In this document: positions 56,675 through 64,000 of the stretch, piece after piece
Layout of the letters: every line of letters begins with the position of its first letter
How positions within the stretch are numbered: position 1 is the first letter of the stretch
The notes under the pieces: model-generated
Database searches by the model: none
What the model was told of the DNA's origin: nothing
The model's input: only the letters and a program-made list of their open reading frames with translations
Program-made: the position numbers and the translations under genes
Assembly (NCBI GenBank): GCA_013141015.1
Contig: JABFRT010000014.1
Location: 52,122-116,121 of the forward strand
Source of the DNA: Hyphomicrobium sp.
GTDB taxonomy: Bacteria > Pseudomonadota > Alphaproteobacteria > Rhizobiales > Hyphomicrobiaceae
DNA length: 64,000 nt
Direction: 5' to 3'

Positions 56675-58477
56675 TTGGATCGCTCGTTCCGTTTCCTGAT
56701 TTCAGGCATCACCGCATTCTCGGTGGCCCTGGCGCATGTTCCGGTGGCCACCGCCGCTGAACTGTCACGCGCCGACTATGAGAATTGCCAGGCGCGCGAC
56801 GAAGCCGGCTTCAAGGCCGCACTGGCCGCGATTTCCAGCGATGCCATCAAGGCCGGCGTGAAGACTGTCGATTATCGCGCCGTGGTTGCCGACCAGTGGC
56901 GCAAGACCGGCCTGGACGACGTGATCGACAAGCGCGTCGACTTCGCGATCGATGAGGTTAAATCCGAAACCAGCTGGTCTGAAAGGCTCAAATCGCTGGC
57001 CAACGCCGAAGCCTCGCAAAAATTGGCCACCGCCGTCGCTGAGCGGGTTTATCGATCGGACGCCGTGAAAGTCGCGATGGAGGACATGGCGTCGGGTGTG
57101 GCGCGCGACATCGGCAAGACAATCGAATTGGCGAGTACCGAAGCCTCAGAGCCCATCCTCGCATGCCTCAAGGCGTTCGTTGGGCCGCGTTATGGATCGG
57201 CGGTGGCACAGGCGGTTGCGGGTGACGCTGGCCGCGATATGTCAATTGATCCGTCCAAGGGCAGCGGTGACGTTTCGGCTGGCGCGGTCCTCAAGCAATC
57301 GAGCGGCGGTATTGCGGGCGCCACTATTCTGGTGGTGCGGCGGCAGATGGCGACGATTGCCACACGCGTCGGCCAGCGCATCGTCGGCAGCGTTCTGTCG
57401 CGCCTAGTCTCGGTTGCGGCGGGCGGCATCGGTTTGGTGCTGATCGCCAAGGACATCTGGGAATTCCGCAATGGCGTTTTGCCGATCATCGCCAGCGAGA
57501 TGAAATCGAAGGCGACCAAGGAGAAGGTGCAAGACGAGATCGCCACCACCATTTCCGAGCAGATCAACGAACACGTCAAGGAAATCAGCGTCGCCTCCGC
57601 CGACCACGTGGTCGAAGTCTGGCAGGGCTTCAAACGCGCCCACGCGCTCGTACTCAGGCTGGCTGAAGGCAACGACGCATTCCGCAGCTTCCTCGATGGC
57701 GTCAAACCGGCTGCCCTGCCGCGCCTCGATGAGGTCGTTGGCCTGCTGGTGGCTGGCGAAGGCGAACACAGCGTTTTGAAGCGGCTGGGAGATGGCTCGC
57801 TCAATGACGCTGTGCATCTGATGCCCGACCAAGCGCTCGATATTGCCCGCGACACCAAGTCGGTCGCCAAGGGATTGGCTTGGGCCGCACTGGCGGGCGC
57901 CAAATTGCCAAACGTCGTCGACTTTGAGATTTACCGCCGCGCCGCGCCTGAAGATTTCAGCAAGGCGACGCTGGATCGCGTGTTGGCGCTTGATGACCGG
58001 ACGGCAATCGGCCGCTTGGCAGCGGTGCCCCGCGATGCCCGCGATGCGCTGTTGGGTCTTGAGGCCACTGAACTCAAGGCGCTGGCCAAAAGCCTGTCGG
58101 AGACCGAACTGACCACACTTGCCAGTTATTTGAATGGGCTACAGCCGGGCCCGCGTGAGCAGGTGCTGCGGGCTGTTGCCGCCAATCCGCGCAAGATGCA
58201 GGTGCTGGCCTCGGCGCGGGTGCGCGACGCCATTATCTCGAGCGCCGATCAACCGGCAGCGGCCGGAATGATGCTGGAAGGAACGACCGGCTTTTCACCG
58301 CGCGCCTTTGCCCATGACGCGGTGATGGCCTGGGAAGGGCGCATCAATCCGTGGCTGGTTTGGGAAAAACACCCAGCAGGCATCGCGATTGGCGGCGGCG
58401 TTGTGCTGATCCTGATGCTATGGATGAAACGGCTTTTCCGGCGGCGGCCACCAGCAGCGCCCGCGCCAACTGCGTAA
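56675..58477 (+). CDS. Unrecognised 600-residue envelope protein
   Basis: I do not recognise a family. From a TTG at 56675 (GAGGAAG eight bases upstream) it has a signal peptide (FRFLISGITAFSVALAHVPVATA), an ELSRADYENCQARDEAGFKAALAAI helical start, a glycine-rich apolar segment (SSGGIAGATILVV...AAGGIGLVLIAKDIWEFR, about 210-265), long helices (about 265-520), and a C-terminal membrane helix with a basic end (AGIAIGGGVVLILMLWMKRLFRRRPP). Topology suggests a periplasmic helical body anchored at the C-terminus. The start could be as early as 56450. No enzyme motif is evident. Confidence 0.7.
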   Translation: MDRSFRFLISGITAFSVALAHVPVATAAELSRADYENCQARDEAGFKAALAAISSDAIKAGVKTVDYRAVVADQWRKTGLDDVIDKRVDFAIDEVKSETSWSERLKSLANAEASQKLATAVAERVYRSDAVKVAMEDMASGVARDIGKTIELASTEASEPILACLKAFVGPRYGSAVAQAVAGDAGRDMSIDPSKGSGDVSAGAVLKQSSGGIAGATILVVRRQMATIATRVGQRIVGSVLSRLVSVAAGGIGLVLIAKDIWEFRNGVLPIIASEMKSKATKEKVQDEIATTISEQINEHVKEISVASADHVVEVWQGFKRAHALVLRLAEGNDAFRSFLDGVKPAALPRLDEVVGLLVAGEGEHSVLKRLGDGSLNDAVHLMPDQALDIARDTKSVAKGLAWAALAGAKLPNVVDFEIYRRAAPEDFSKATLDRVLALDDRTAIGRLAAVPRDARDALLGLEATELKALAKSLSETELTTLASYLNGLQPGPREQVLRAVAANPRKMQVLASARVRDAIISSADQPAAAGMMLEGTTGFSPRAFAHDAVMAWEGRINPWLVWEKHPAGIAIGGGVVLILMLWMKRLFRRRPPAAPAPTA

Positions 58478-58697
58478 ATTCATAGCCGGATAAGCGATCA
58501 GTGCGCGGCACCAATACCGCAACGCAACACTCTTGCCCGAATGTCCACACCTTGTCGCGGCCGGTCTTGCCCGGACGGCGCGGCCGCCTGCTATAAGGCG
58601 CGAGTCGGAATTGAAATTAGAATTGAAATTTGAAACGTGGAGCCTCAACGCCATGCGCGCACGATTCATGAGCAAAAGCGAACAAGGAGTACGCACC

Positions 58698-58874
58698 GTG
58701 GGTCTCAAGGCACCGAGCATTATCACCTTCATGGTTTCGGTCATTCTTGCCGTCATCGTTTTGATGTCGACATTCTTCAGTGCCGAAATTCCAGGCCTCA
58801 AGGGCAATGAACTTTGGGCGCTGCTCGCGTCCTACACGATCCTTATGCTTGGCTGCATGGTTCCAGGTCTGTAA
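58698..58874 (+). CDS. Small conserved membrane protein (58 aa)
   Basis: A 58-residue protein: GLKAPSIITFMVSVILAVIVLMSTFF, a short polar loop (SAEIPGLKGNE) and a second helix (LWALLASYTILMLGCMVPGL). The GTG start at 58698 has AAGGAG eight bases upstream; an ATG at 58668 is an alternative. I recall similar two-helix proteins in Rhizobiales, with no known role. It lies alone between the large hypothetical gene and a hairpin. Confidence 0.75.
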   Translation: MGLKAPSIITFMVSVILAVIVLMSTFFSAEIPGLKGNELWALLASYTILMLGCMVPGL

Positions 58875-58928
58875 AACGCCTTCGGATTTGCTGCACCGCA
58901 CACACCCTTCCCATTGCGGAAGGCATTG

Positions 58929-58958
58929 CCATCGCACACACTTTCCCCTGTGCGATGG
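58929..58958. terminator. Hairpin after the small membrane protein gene
   Basis: A perfect 10-bp stem CCATCGCACA / TGTGCGATGG (58929-58938 and 58949-58958) around a 10-nt loop, 55 nt after the stop. There is no T-run, so it may be a factor-dependent end or mRNA 3' protection. Confidence 0.5.
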
Positions 58959-59016
58959 TGTCGCGCGGCATGTGTTCGACTGGAAAATTTAACAGTGTTG
59001 GGCCTCTACTGAGGCC

Positions 59017-59277
59017 ATGATTGATAGGGCCTTTCCAGTCTACGCACGACGTCTCCGGCTTTCGACGGGCAGCATCGTTGCGGCCGTCGTTTTGACGTGC
59101 GCGGCGCTGCTTGCTGTTGTGGCTGCAATCGGCCCATCAGCAATGGGAAATGGGCCGGACACTGAGGTCTCGATTGAAGCGCCGGCGCCGGAAGCCGATG
59201 CCCGTTCGCTTCTGCCAAACTCCGGGCGGCAGGCTTTTTCCTCGGCTGGAAGCAGCTCAGACACCGTCCGCCACTAA
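59017..59277 (+). CDS. Possible small membrane protein
   Basis: An 86-residue frame with one helix (GSIVAAVVLTCAALLAVVAAIG) and a polar, Ser/Pro-rich C-terminus that overlaps the end of pabBC on the other strand by 21 nt. No family match. The ribosome site is weak. It may be spurious, but it fills an otherwise empty gap. Confidence 0.35.
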   Translation: MIDRAFPVYARRLRLSTGSIVAAVVLTCAALLAVVAAIGPSAMGNGPDTEVSIEAPAPEADARSLLPNSGRQAFSSAGSSSDTVRH

Positions 59278-61170
59278 GCGTGGCACCAGCGGCAACGCCT
59301 TCACCAATCCCCGCACGGAATTGCCGAGATAAACGTTTGCCGCGCGATTGAAATCATCAAGCGTCAACGGTGTTTCAACGGCACGGCCTTCAGCAATCAG
59401 ACTTGCGCGCAAGACGCCCGGCAGCACCCCAGCGCTTAGTGGTGGCGTCAGCAGCTTGCCATCACGTTCGATGAAAATGGTGGTGCGGCTGCCCTCGGCC
59501 AATTCTCCGCGCTCGTTGAGATAGATGACCTCATCGGCGCCGAGCGTTGCCGAGTAATGCGCCCATTCGCGGTCATACAGATCGCGCCGCGTGGTCTTAT
59601 GATAGAGAAACAGATCGCTGCTGTTGAGGCGTGTATCAGAGATCACATAGCGCATTCCGGCGCCGGGATCTTGTGCCGGTTGCGGTGTCGATGTCACCCC
59701 CACCTTGCCGTCTTCATCAAGCAACAATCGGACACGCAGCCGCGCGCCGCCAGCGTCTTTCATCGCATCCGCAATGGCCGCGCGAACCTTGTCCTGATCG
59801 AACGCAAACGCAAAATAGCTGGCTGAGTTGGCGAGCCGCTGCAAATGGCCGTCCAACAGCCAGATGCCCTTGGCGCCGTCGTAGAGCATGGTTTCGATCA
59901 ACTCGAAACGGCGCACGGGGTCCGTCAGGAATTTCATTTTCAAGAGGCACTCGGCGTATTCCTTACGTCCGATAGAATCCGCAACAACGCCGGAGCCGAT
60001 GCCCATTTCGCCGGCGCCGGTGCGGTCGATCACAGCCGTGCGGATAGCAACATTGAACAACGTGTCGCCGCTTGGGGCGAAGTATCCAATCGCGCCGCAA
60101 TAGACACCACGCGGTTCCGTCTCCAAGGCGCTGATCAATTGCATCGCTCTGATTTTCGGCGCGCCGGTGATTGAGCCTGGCGGAAAAATCGCCCGCAACA
60201 GATCATCGAGGCCGACACCGTCTTTCAACGTCGCGCGCACGCCGGATGTCATCTGATGCAATGTCTTGAAGGTCTCGACTGTGAATAGATCGGTGACGCT
60301 GACCGAGCCAAGTTCGGCGATGCGGCCAAGATCGTTGCGCATCAGATCAACAATCATCAGGTTTTCTGCGCGATTCTTGACGTCCTTGGAAAGCGTGCGG
60401 CGAACGTCGTCGTCGCCCGACAATGTGCCGGCCCGCGGCGCGGTGCCCTTCATGGGGCGCGTCTCGATCACGCGGCCATGTTGCTCGATAAACAGTTCGG
60501 GCGATGACGACAGGATGGTTGCATCTCCCGTATCGACCAAACCAGCATAGGCGACACGCTGCTTCAGCCGCAGGTCGCGGTACAGCGCTAACGGCGAGCC
60601 TTGCAGCTTGAACTTGGCTTTGAACGTCAGGTTCAATTGGTAGATATCACCTGCGCGGATTTTGTTTTGCACCTCCTCGAAGCGTTCGAGATAAGAGGTT
60701 GCATCCCAACTGTGGGCCAGCGCACCAAGCGTCGGGTTGCCGATTGCTTCCGCCGTCAACCAGTCTTGCACTTCAGCGCCGGTCATCTCACTGGGGTGCG
60801 CATAAACGCCGAACCAGAGCAGCGGCATGGCGCGCTTGGGTGGCAACAGCGGCGCCAGTTTGGGCTCAAGCACATAGCCAAGTTCATAGGAAAAGAACCC
60901 GGCCGCATACAGCCCCGCGGCCATAACGTCTCTCAACGCGTCGAGTGCCTCGGCAACGTCTTCGGGCTGGTCGGCGCGAATAATGCGCAACGGGTGCTCA
61001 AACAGCAGCGAGCGGGCACCCGGCCCCGTCGAGTTGTCGAGCAGCACAAACCCTTCGGCAAGGGTTGGCGGGGTCTCGGATTTGCAGCGGTCTTTCGGCT
61101 GATCGCTCGAACCCGTCTTTTTGTAATGTGGGGCGGGCGGCTGAGCCAGGGGCGGAGGGCGTGATGTCAT
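59257..61170 (-). CDS. pabB: Bifunctional aminodeoxychorismate synthase component I / aminodeoxychorismate lyase
   Basis: A 637-residue fusion for p-aminobenzoate (folate) synthesis. The N-terminal half is PabB: FVLLDNSTG, YQLNLTFKAKF, the catalytic ETRPMKGTAPRAG, VDLMRNDLGRIAELGSV and FPPGSITGAPKIRAM. The C-terminal half from about residue 400 is a class IV aminotransferase-fold lyase (PabC): MLYDGAKGIWLLDGHLQRLANSASYFAF, LYHKTTRRDLYD with the PLP lysine, and EVIYLNERGELAEGSRTTIFIERDGKLLTPPL. ATG 61170 is preferred over 61242. Such fusions are common in alphaproteobacteria. Component II (pabA) is elsewhere. Confidence 0.92.
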   Translation of the reverse strand: MTSRPPPLAQPPAPHYKKTGSSDQPKDRCKSETPPTLAEGFVLLDNSTGPGARSLLFEHPLRIIRADQPEDVAEALDALRDVMAAGLYAAGFFSYELGYVLEPKLAPLLPPKRAMPLLWFGVYAHPSEMTGAEVQDWLTAEAIGNPTLGALAHSWDATSYLERFEEVQNKIRAGDIYQLNLTFKAKFKLQGSPLALYRDLRLKQRVAYAGLVDTGDATILSSSPELFIEQHGRVIETRPMKGTAPRAGTLSGDDDVRRTLSKDVKNRAENLMIVDLMRNDLGRIAELGSVSVTDLFTVETFKTLHQMTSGVRATLKDGVGLDDLLRAIFPPGSITGAPKIRAMQLISALETEPRGVYCGAIGYFAPSGDTLFNVAIRTAVIDRTGAGEMGIGSGVVADSIGRKEYAECLLKMKFLTDPVRRFELIETMLYDGAKGIWLLDGHLQRLANSASYFAFAFDQDKVRAAIADAMKDAGGARLRVRLLLDEDGKVGVTSTPQPAQDPGAGMRYVISDTRLNSSDLFLYHKTTRRDLYDREWAHYSATLGADEVIYLNERGELAEGSRTTIFIERDGKLLTPPLSAGVLPGVLRASLIAEGRAVETPLTLDDFNRAANVYLGNSVRGLVKALPLVPRLVADGV

Positions 61171-61487
61171 ATTCGCTTCTAACGCGACTTTAGTTGGATT
61201 GCCACGCGGGGCGCTTGAAAAAATTGCGGAGGCAGCCGGCACACAGGTTCATTTGCGCCTGGGCAACTGGCATCCGTGTGAATTGAGCGCCGATCGGTTG
61301 GAAAGCATCATTTGGCACGCGCGCACGCCTGCGTTGAAGCAACACCCGTGTTCCGGACGGCCCAAGTTGCCTTGACGCCCCTAATTCTCTGGGCCGCCCT
61401 ACTTCTCAGGGAGACCAAGTTCTCTGGCAGCCCAAGTTCCTGGGCGGCCTAAGCGCTCGACGCCGCGACGCGCGGCCAAGGCCGTGA
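61171..61487. other. Intergenic region with tandem 17-bp degenerate repeats
   Basis: About 315 bp upstream of pabB. An open frame 61199-61375 (58 codons from a TTG, reading LEKIAEAAGT...HLRLGNWHP) looks protein-like but has no start signal, so it is at best a remnant. From about 61359 to 61450 five or so degenerate 17-18 bp units with core CCCAAGTTCTCTGG follow, ending near the tRNA fragment. Confidence 0.5.
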
Positions 61488-61556
<69 letters not shown>

Positions 61557-61560
<4 letters not shown>

Positions 61561-62183
61561 TCTCGCATGTCCTGCTCGTCGCCGGAAACCACGATCACTA
61601 CGACGGGGTGTTCGAGGAGACCATCGGCCTCCTGCGGCTTCATCTGCCCGGCATTACCGTCCTCGACAACGACTGCGTGGAACTCGATGGCGTGCGATTC
61701 TTCGGCTCGACTCTCTGGTCGGACTTCGAAAGCCGCAGCCTGACCGCCATGAACGGCGTCCGCCGACGCATGGGCGAATATTTCTTCGTCAAAAAGCGGT
61801 CCGTCACTTCCGACGAAGAGACACTGCTGGCCAAGTTCCGGCCGGAGGACGCGGCCGATGCCTTCGACGCATCGTGGTTGGCCCTACAGCGGTGCCTCGC
61901 TGCCAATCCGTCCCAACCGACGGTCGTCATCACGCATCACGCGCCGAGCCGACAAGGGATCAATCCTGAATTCGCAGGAAATGGTCTCGACGGGGCCTAT
62001 GCGAGCGATCTCGACGCCACCATAGCCGCGCTCGACAACGTGCCCATCTGGGTCCACGGCCACACACACATCAGGAAAAGCTACAGCATCGGCGGCACAC
62101 GCGTGCTCACCAACTGCCGAGGCTTCGACGGCAAGGACGGAAACGCTCGGACGTTTTCAGCCGCCACTCACTTCGATATCTGA
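61557..62183 (+). pseudogene. 5'-truncated metallophosphoesterase
   Basis: The frame enters directly from the tRNA fragment: NFSHVLLVAGNHDHYDGVFEETIGLLRLHLPGITVLDND. The metallophosphoesterase GNHD motif is followed by FFGSTLWSDF, PTVVITHHAPS and WVHGHTH with its metal-binding His residues. The N-terminal D-x-H and GD motifs needed for metal binding are missing, since the upstream frame has a stop inside the tRNA (61524-61526). A GTG at 61608 could start a shorter protein lacking the GNHD motif. It is probably inactive. Confidence 0.75.
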
Positions 62184-62797
62184 TCCGAAGGGCGCCGGTC
62201 GTCGCGTATCCACATGCGGGCGGCAATGTCTCGCTCCTCGCGGCCCATCGCCTGGAGATAGATTGCCGTCGTGCTCATGCTAGCGTGACCGAGCCATCGT
62301 TGAACGAGGTTGATGGGCACGCCGCACCGGATGGCATGAATACCGAAGCCATGACGAAGCCCCTTCGGAGTAGTCTGTGCGCCCGCCGGAATTCCCGCAT
62401 CAGTCATGACGCCCTTGACGAGCTGCCACGCCCGACTGCGTGAAAGTGACCACAAGCGGCATGCAGCACTGTCGCCGGTCTGGATGTGGACGGTGCGCAG
62501 CGCAGCCAGCAACTCATTGGGCACAGGCACTTCCCTCATCACCGGGATCTTTGAGCGCTTCTTGAGACAACGGATGGCGATGAATCCTTCGTCGAAATCG
62601 ATGGACGCCGATGTCAGTGCAAGCGCCTCGGATATCCTGCACCCTGTGTAAGCAAGAGTTGCGCACAAAGTGGCAAGTTCCGGCCTGCCGCTCGTTGCGG
62701 CAGCTGCAAGAAAGTGCCGACGCTCGTCCCCGGTGAGGTACTTGCGCTGTCCGTTCGTGGTGAAAAGGCTGAGAGTGCCGTCGGCTGTGGAGTGCAT
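62168..62797 (-). CDS. Small tyrosine recombinase/integrase
   Basis: A 209-residue tyrosine recombinase, essentially a catalytic domain alone. The active-site Arg is in TLAYTGCRISEALALTS, the second box is TPKGLRHGFGIHAIR (Lys in place of the first His of HxxR), and the final part is WLGHASMSTTAIYLQ with the His and the nucleophilic Tyr. The N-terminal SAM-like domain is reduced to about 40 residues (SLFTTNGQRKYLTGDERRHFL). Its stop overlaps the phosphoesterase tail by 16 nt. It probably moved the segment beside the tRNA; its target is unproven. Confidence 0.88.
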   Translation of the reverse strand: MHSTADGTLSLFTTNGQRKYLTGDERRHFLAAAATSGRPELATLCATLAYTGCRISEALALTSASIDFDEGFIAIRCLKKRSKIPVMREVPVPNELLAALRTVHIQTGDSAACRLWSLSRSRAWQLVKGVMTDAGIPAGAQTTPKGLRHGFGIHAIRCGVPINLVQRWLGHASMSTTAIYLQAMGREERDIAARMWIRDDRRPSDQISK

Positions 62798-62812
62798 GTC
62801 ATCGTTCCTTTT

Positions 62813-62829
62813 GCTCGTCTACGACGAGC
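62813..62829. promoter_or_regulatory. Hairpin just upstream of the recombinase
   Basis: GCTCGTC-TAC-GACGAGC, a perfect 7-bp stem, 16 bp before the recombinase ATG on the other strand. It could control its translation or be a recombination arm site. Confidence 0.5.
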
Positions 62830-62846
62830 CTCAGGACGCGACGGAT

Positions 62847-62859
62847 TTGCCTATTCTGT
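62847..62859. repeat. Inverted copy A of the recombinase-linked site
   Basis: TTGCCTATTCTGT; its reverse complement occurs at 62973-62985. The two lie 113 bp apart and flank the short region between the recombinase and DUF6232 genes. Confidence 0.6.
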
Positions 62860-62970
62860 TGAACTCCCCCAGAGCCGCCTGCGCCAACGCGCTAAGCGGT
62901 CCCGACTGGCAGTGAGACTATCACCGCACCCGTCGTCTGAGCAATAGAACCGTGGTTATTCCCGCAGACT

Positions 62971-62993
62971 CGACAGAATAGGCAATTCTGTCG
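62971..62993. repeat. Perfect 23-bp palindrome (copy B)
   Basis: Arms CGACAGAAT and ATTCTGTCG enclose AGGCA. Nine-base arms around a short centre are the form of a tyrosine-recombinase core site or a repressor operator. It contains the reverse complement of copy A. Confidence 0.65.
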
Positions 62994-63043
62994 TGTCGGG
63001 CCGCAACCAGGCCGAGCGGTCGATTGCCTCGAAACGGGCAGGG

Positions 63044-63514
63044 ATGTCAGAGCAACCGATTTACTCGTCAACCGGGATCGTGGTGACGCCGCAGATGGTC
63101 ACGATCAAAGGGCAGTCCTATGCAGTGCGCCAGATTGCCGGTGTCAGCTGTCGAACCTATCGAAAAACATGGATGAAGCGCCTGCTTTTAGGACTTGCGG
63201 CGCTGTCGCCGATATCATTGATCTTGTTGTCCGAGATTGGATTTGATCGTGGTGCGTGGACAAACTCCCCACAACTCTACCAAATCGTAAATGTTATGGC
63301 AGTGATATCAGGATTGGCTGGGCTGTTTTTTGCAGTCTGGGGCGGAGTTCCGCTGCTGTATGGTCTGCTGAATAGCAAAGCAGGCAACTACCTAGAACTT
63401 TCCACAGCAGATGGGCGCCGGAATGAGATCTGGGGCCTGAAGCCATCCGTCACGCGCGATTTAAAATCCGCCATAGAGCAAGCAATCGTGCTCAATGGAC
63501 GGGTAGGTGCATGA
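63044..63514 (+). CDS. DUF6232 family membrane protein
   Basis: A 156-residue protein with an N-terminal beta part (IYSSTGIVVTPQMVTIKGQSYAVRQIAGVSCRTYRK), two membrane helices (MKRLLLGLAALSPISLILLSEIG and YQIVNVMAVISGLAGLFFAVWGGVPLLYGLL) and a soluble end. The VTPQMVTIKGQSYAVRQIAGV start fits the DUF6232 group; no function is known. ATG 63044 is the likely start. Confidence 0.65.
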   Translation: MSEQPIYSSTGIVVTPQMVTIKGQSYAVRQIAGVSCRTYRKTWMKRLLLGLAALSPISLILLSEIGFDRGAWTNSPQLYQIVNVMAVISGLAGLFFAVWGGVPLLYGLLNSKAGNYLELSTADGRRNEIWGLKPSVTRDLKSAIEQAIVLNGRVGA

Positions 63515-63831
63515 CCGAAAAATTCGTTAAAGACCGTGGTCGTGGCAAAATGGATCTTTACGAAATTGGCCAAGCGTCGGTCCGTAAAGGCAAAGATCGA
63601 AGCGGCGATGGGGACATCAGCTTAAGGCGAGGTTTATCGCACGGTCCTGTACAGCCCCGACTTCTTGAGCGTGCGGCTGATCATCTGGCGATCCAGCCTG
63701 TTCGTGCGAGCACTATCCTTCTGGATGCCCGTTATGCCCGCATGCATCTCGATAAGGCGTTCGACCTCGGCGGCGTCGCCATCGCGGCGGGCGCACTCGA
63801 TCTTATATTTCGAAAACTTGGCGACCTGTAA
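63511..63831 (+). CDS. Doubtful open frame downstream of DUF6232
   Basis: A 106-residue frame whose ATG overlaps the DUF6232 stop (ATGA). The first 45 residues could be real (MTEKFVKDRGRGKMDLYEIG), but the rest lies antisense to the better-looking gene below. I give it little weight; it may be a short remnant. Confidence 0.25.
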   Translation: MTEKFVKDRGRGKMDLYEIGQASVRKGKDRSGDGDISLRRGLSHGPVQPRLLERAADHLAIQPVRASTILLDARYARMHLDKAFDLGGVAIAAGALDLIFRKLGDL

Positions 63832-64000
63832 TTCAAAGTCCGGCGGCTCGGATTCGAACTCCGGGGCAGAACAGCAGCGCCACAGCGCAAGCCTGAGGCC
63901 AAAGGTCTCGCCCGCCGACAGGCACAGCATGCCATCGTACTCGTAGTTTTCCTGACGCTTCAGCACATTGGCGCAACCCTCGGCCGTCAGGTCGACCTCG
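63634..64000 (-). CDS. Partial unrecognised protein, runs off the window
   Basis: The frame is open from the window edge (EVDLTAEGCANVLKRQENYEYDG) to a TAA at 63634. It reads as a normal soluble protein: MLCLSAGETFGLRLALWRC, PEFESEPPDFELQVAKFSKYKIECARRDGDAAEVERLIEMHAG. The frame has Glu/Arg-rich helices and no stop upstream, so the start lies beyond 64000. I do not recognise the family. Confidence 0.55.
   Translation of the reverse strand, partial: EVDLTAEGCANVLKRQENYEYDGMLCLSAGETFGLRLALWRCCSAPEFESEPPDFELQVAKFSKYKIECARRDGDAAEVERLIEMHAGITGIQKDSARTNRLDRQMISRTLKKSGLYRTVR

Noticed and set aside
61359..61450. CRISPR array
   Set aside because: Units are degenerate and directly adjacent without spacers, and no cas gene is present.

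Overview
The window looks like chromosomal DNA of an alphaproteobacterium of the order Hyphomicrobiales (Rhizobiales). It carries a CcrM-type GANTC methyltransferase, an ATP synthase Fo operon with paired b' and b subunits, an aa3 oxidase operon, IalB, a phasin and BcsS family proteins. It is GC-rich and gene-dense. Most of it is ordinary core genome; the last 2.4 kb (about 61556-64000) is an accessory segment.

Layout. 1-4.8 kb: tail of a family 4 uracil-DNA glycosylase, a GyrI-like protein, moaB, two glycosyltransferases of the arsenosugar type, a PA0069-like radical SAM protein and rnhB. 4.8-13.2 kb: genome maintenance and envelope thiol chemistry: ccrM behind five GANTC sites, mutY, a DciA-like DUF721 protein, two tandem DsbA-like proteins and smc. 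13.4-16.1 kb: atpI-atpB-atpE-atpF'-atpF, closed by a strong terminator. 16.1-21.9 kb: two envelope proteins, ispH-thrB-rnhA, a peroxiredoxin, a DsbD N-domain protein and YqgE. 21.9-29 kb (minus strand): thrC, M16 protease, GNAT and a very large GGDEF/EAL protein, with stop/start overlaps or short gaps. 29.1-36.1 kb (minus strand): ctaC-ctaD-ctaB-CoxF-like-ctaG-ctaE-DUF983-SURF1, the cytochrome aa3 oxidase and its assembly factors, with an FNR/FixK-like box upstream.

36.3-44.1 kb: IalB, a phasin with three direct repeats at its start, BcsS, an ECF sigma factor followed by a membrane-anchored VWA protein, DUF1801 and a YARHG-like protein. 44.1-49.5 kb: a TetR-adaptor-RND permease efflux operon with a two-site operator; the permease frame is broken by an apparent 1-nt deletion. 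49.6-54 kb: a DUF533/TerB protein with glycine-rich repeats and a DevBCA-type exporter. 54-61.2 kb: DUF2147, an alpha/beta hydrolase, a 600-residue protein I do not recognise, a 58-residue membrane protein and a fused PabB-PabC.

61.4-64 kb: an initiator tRNA fragment loses its 3' acceptor strand at about 61555 and runs directly into a metallophosphoesterase that lacks its N-terminus. A small tyrosine recombinase, a pair of palindromic sites and a DUF6232 protein follow. This looks like the edge of a mobile or rearranged segment, or an assembly join. No CRISPR array, insertion sequence or rRNA gene was seen. The most distinctive signals are this junction, the recombinase-linked palindromes, the efflux operator region and the unrecognised 600-residue protein.
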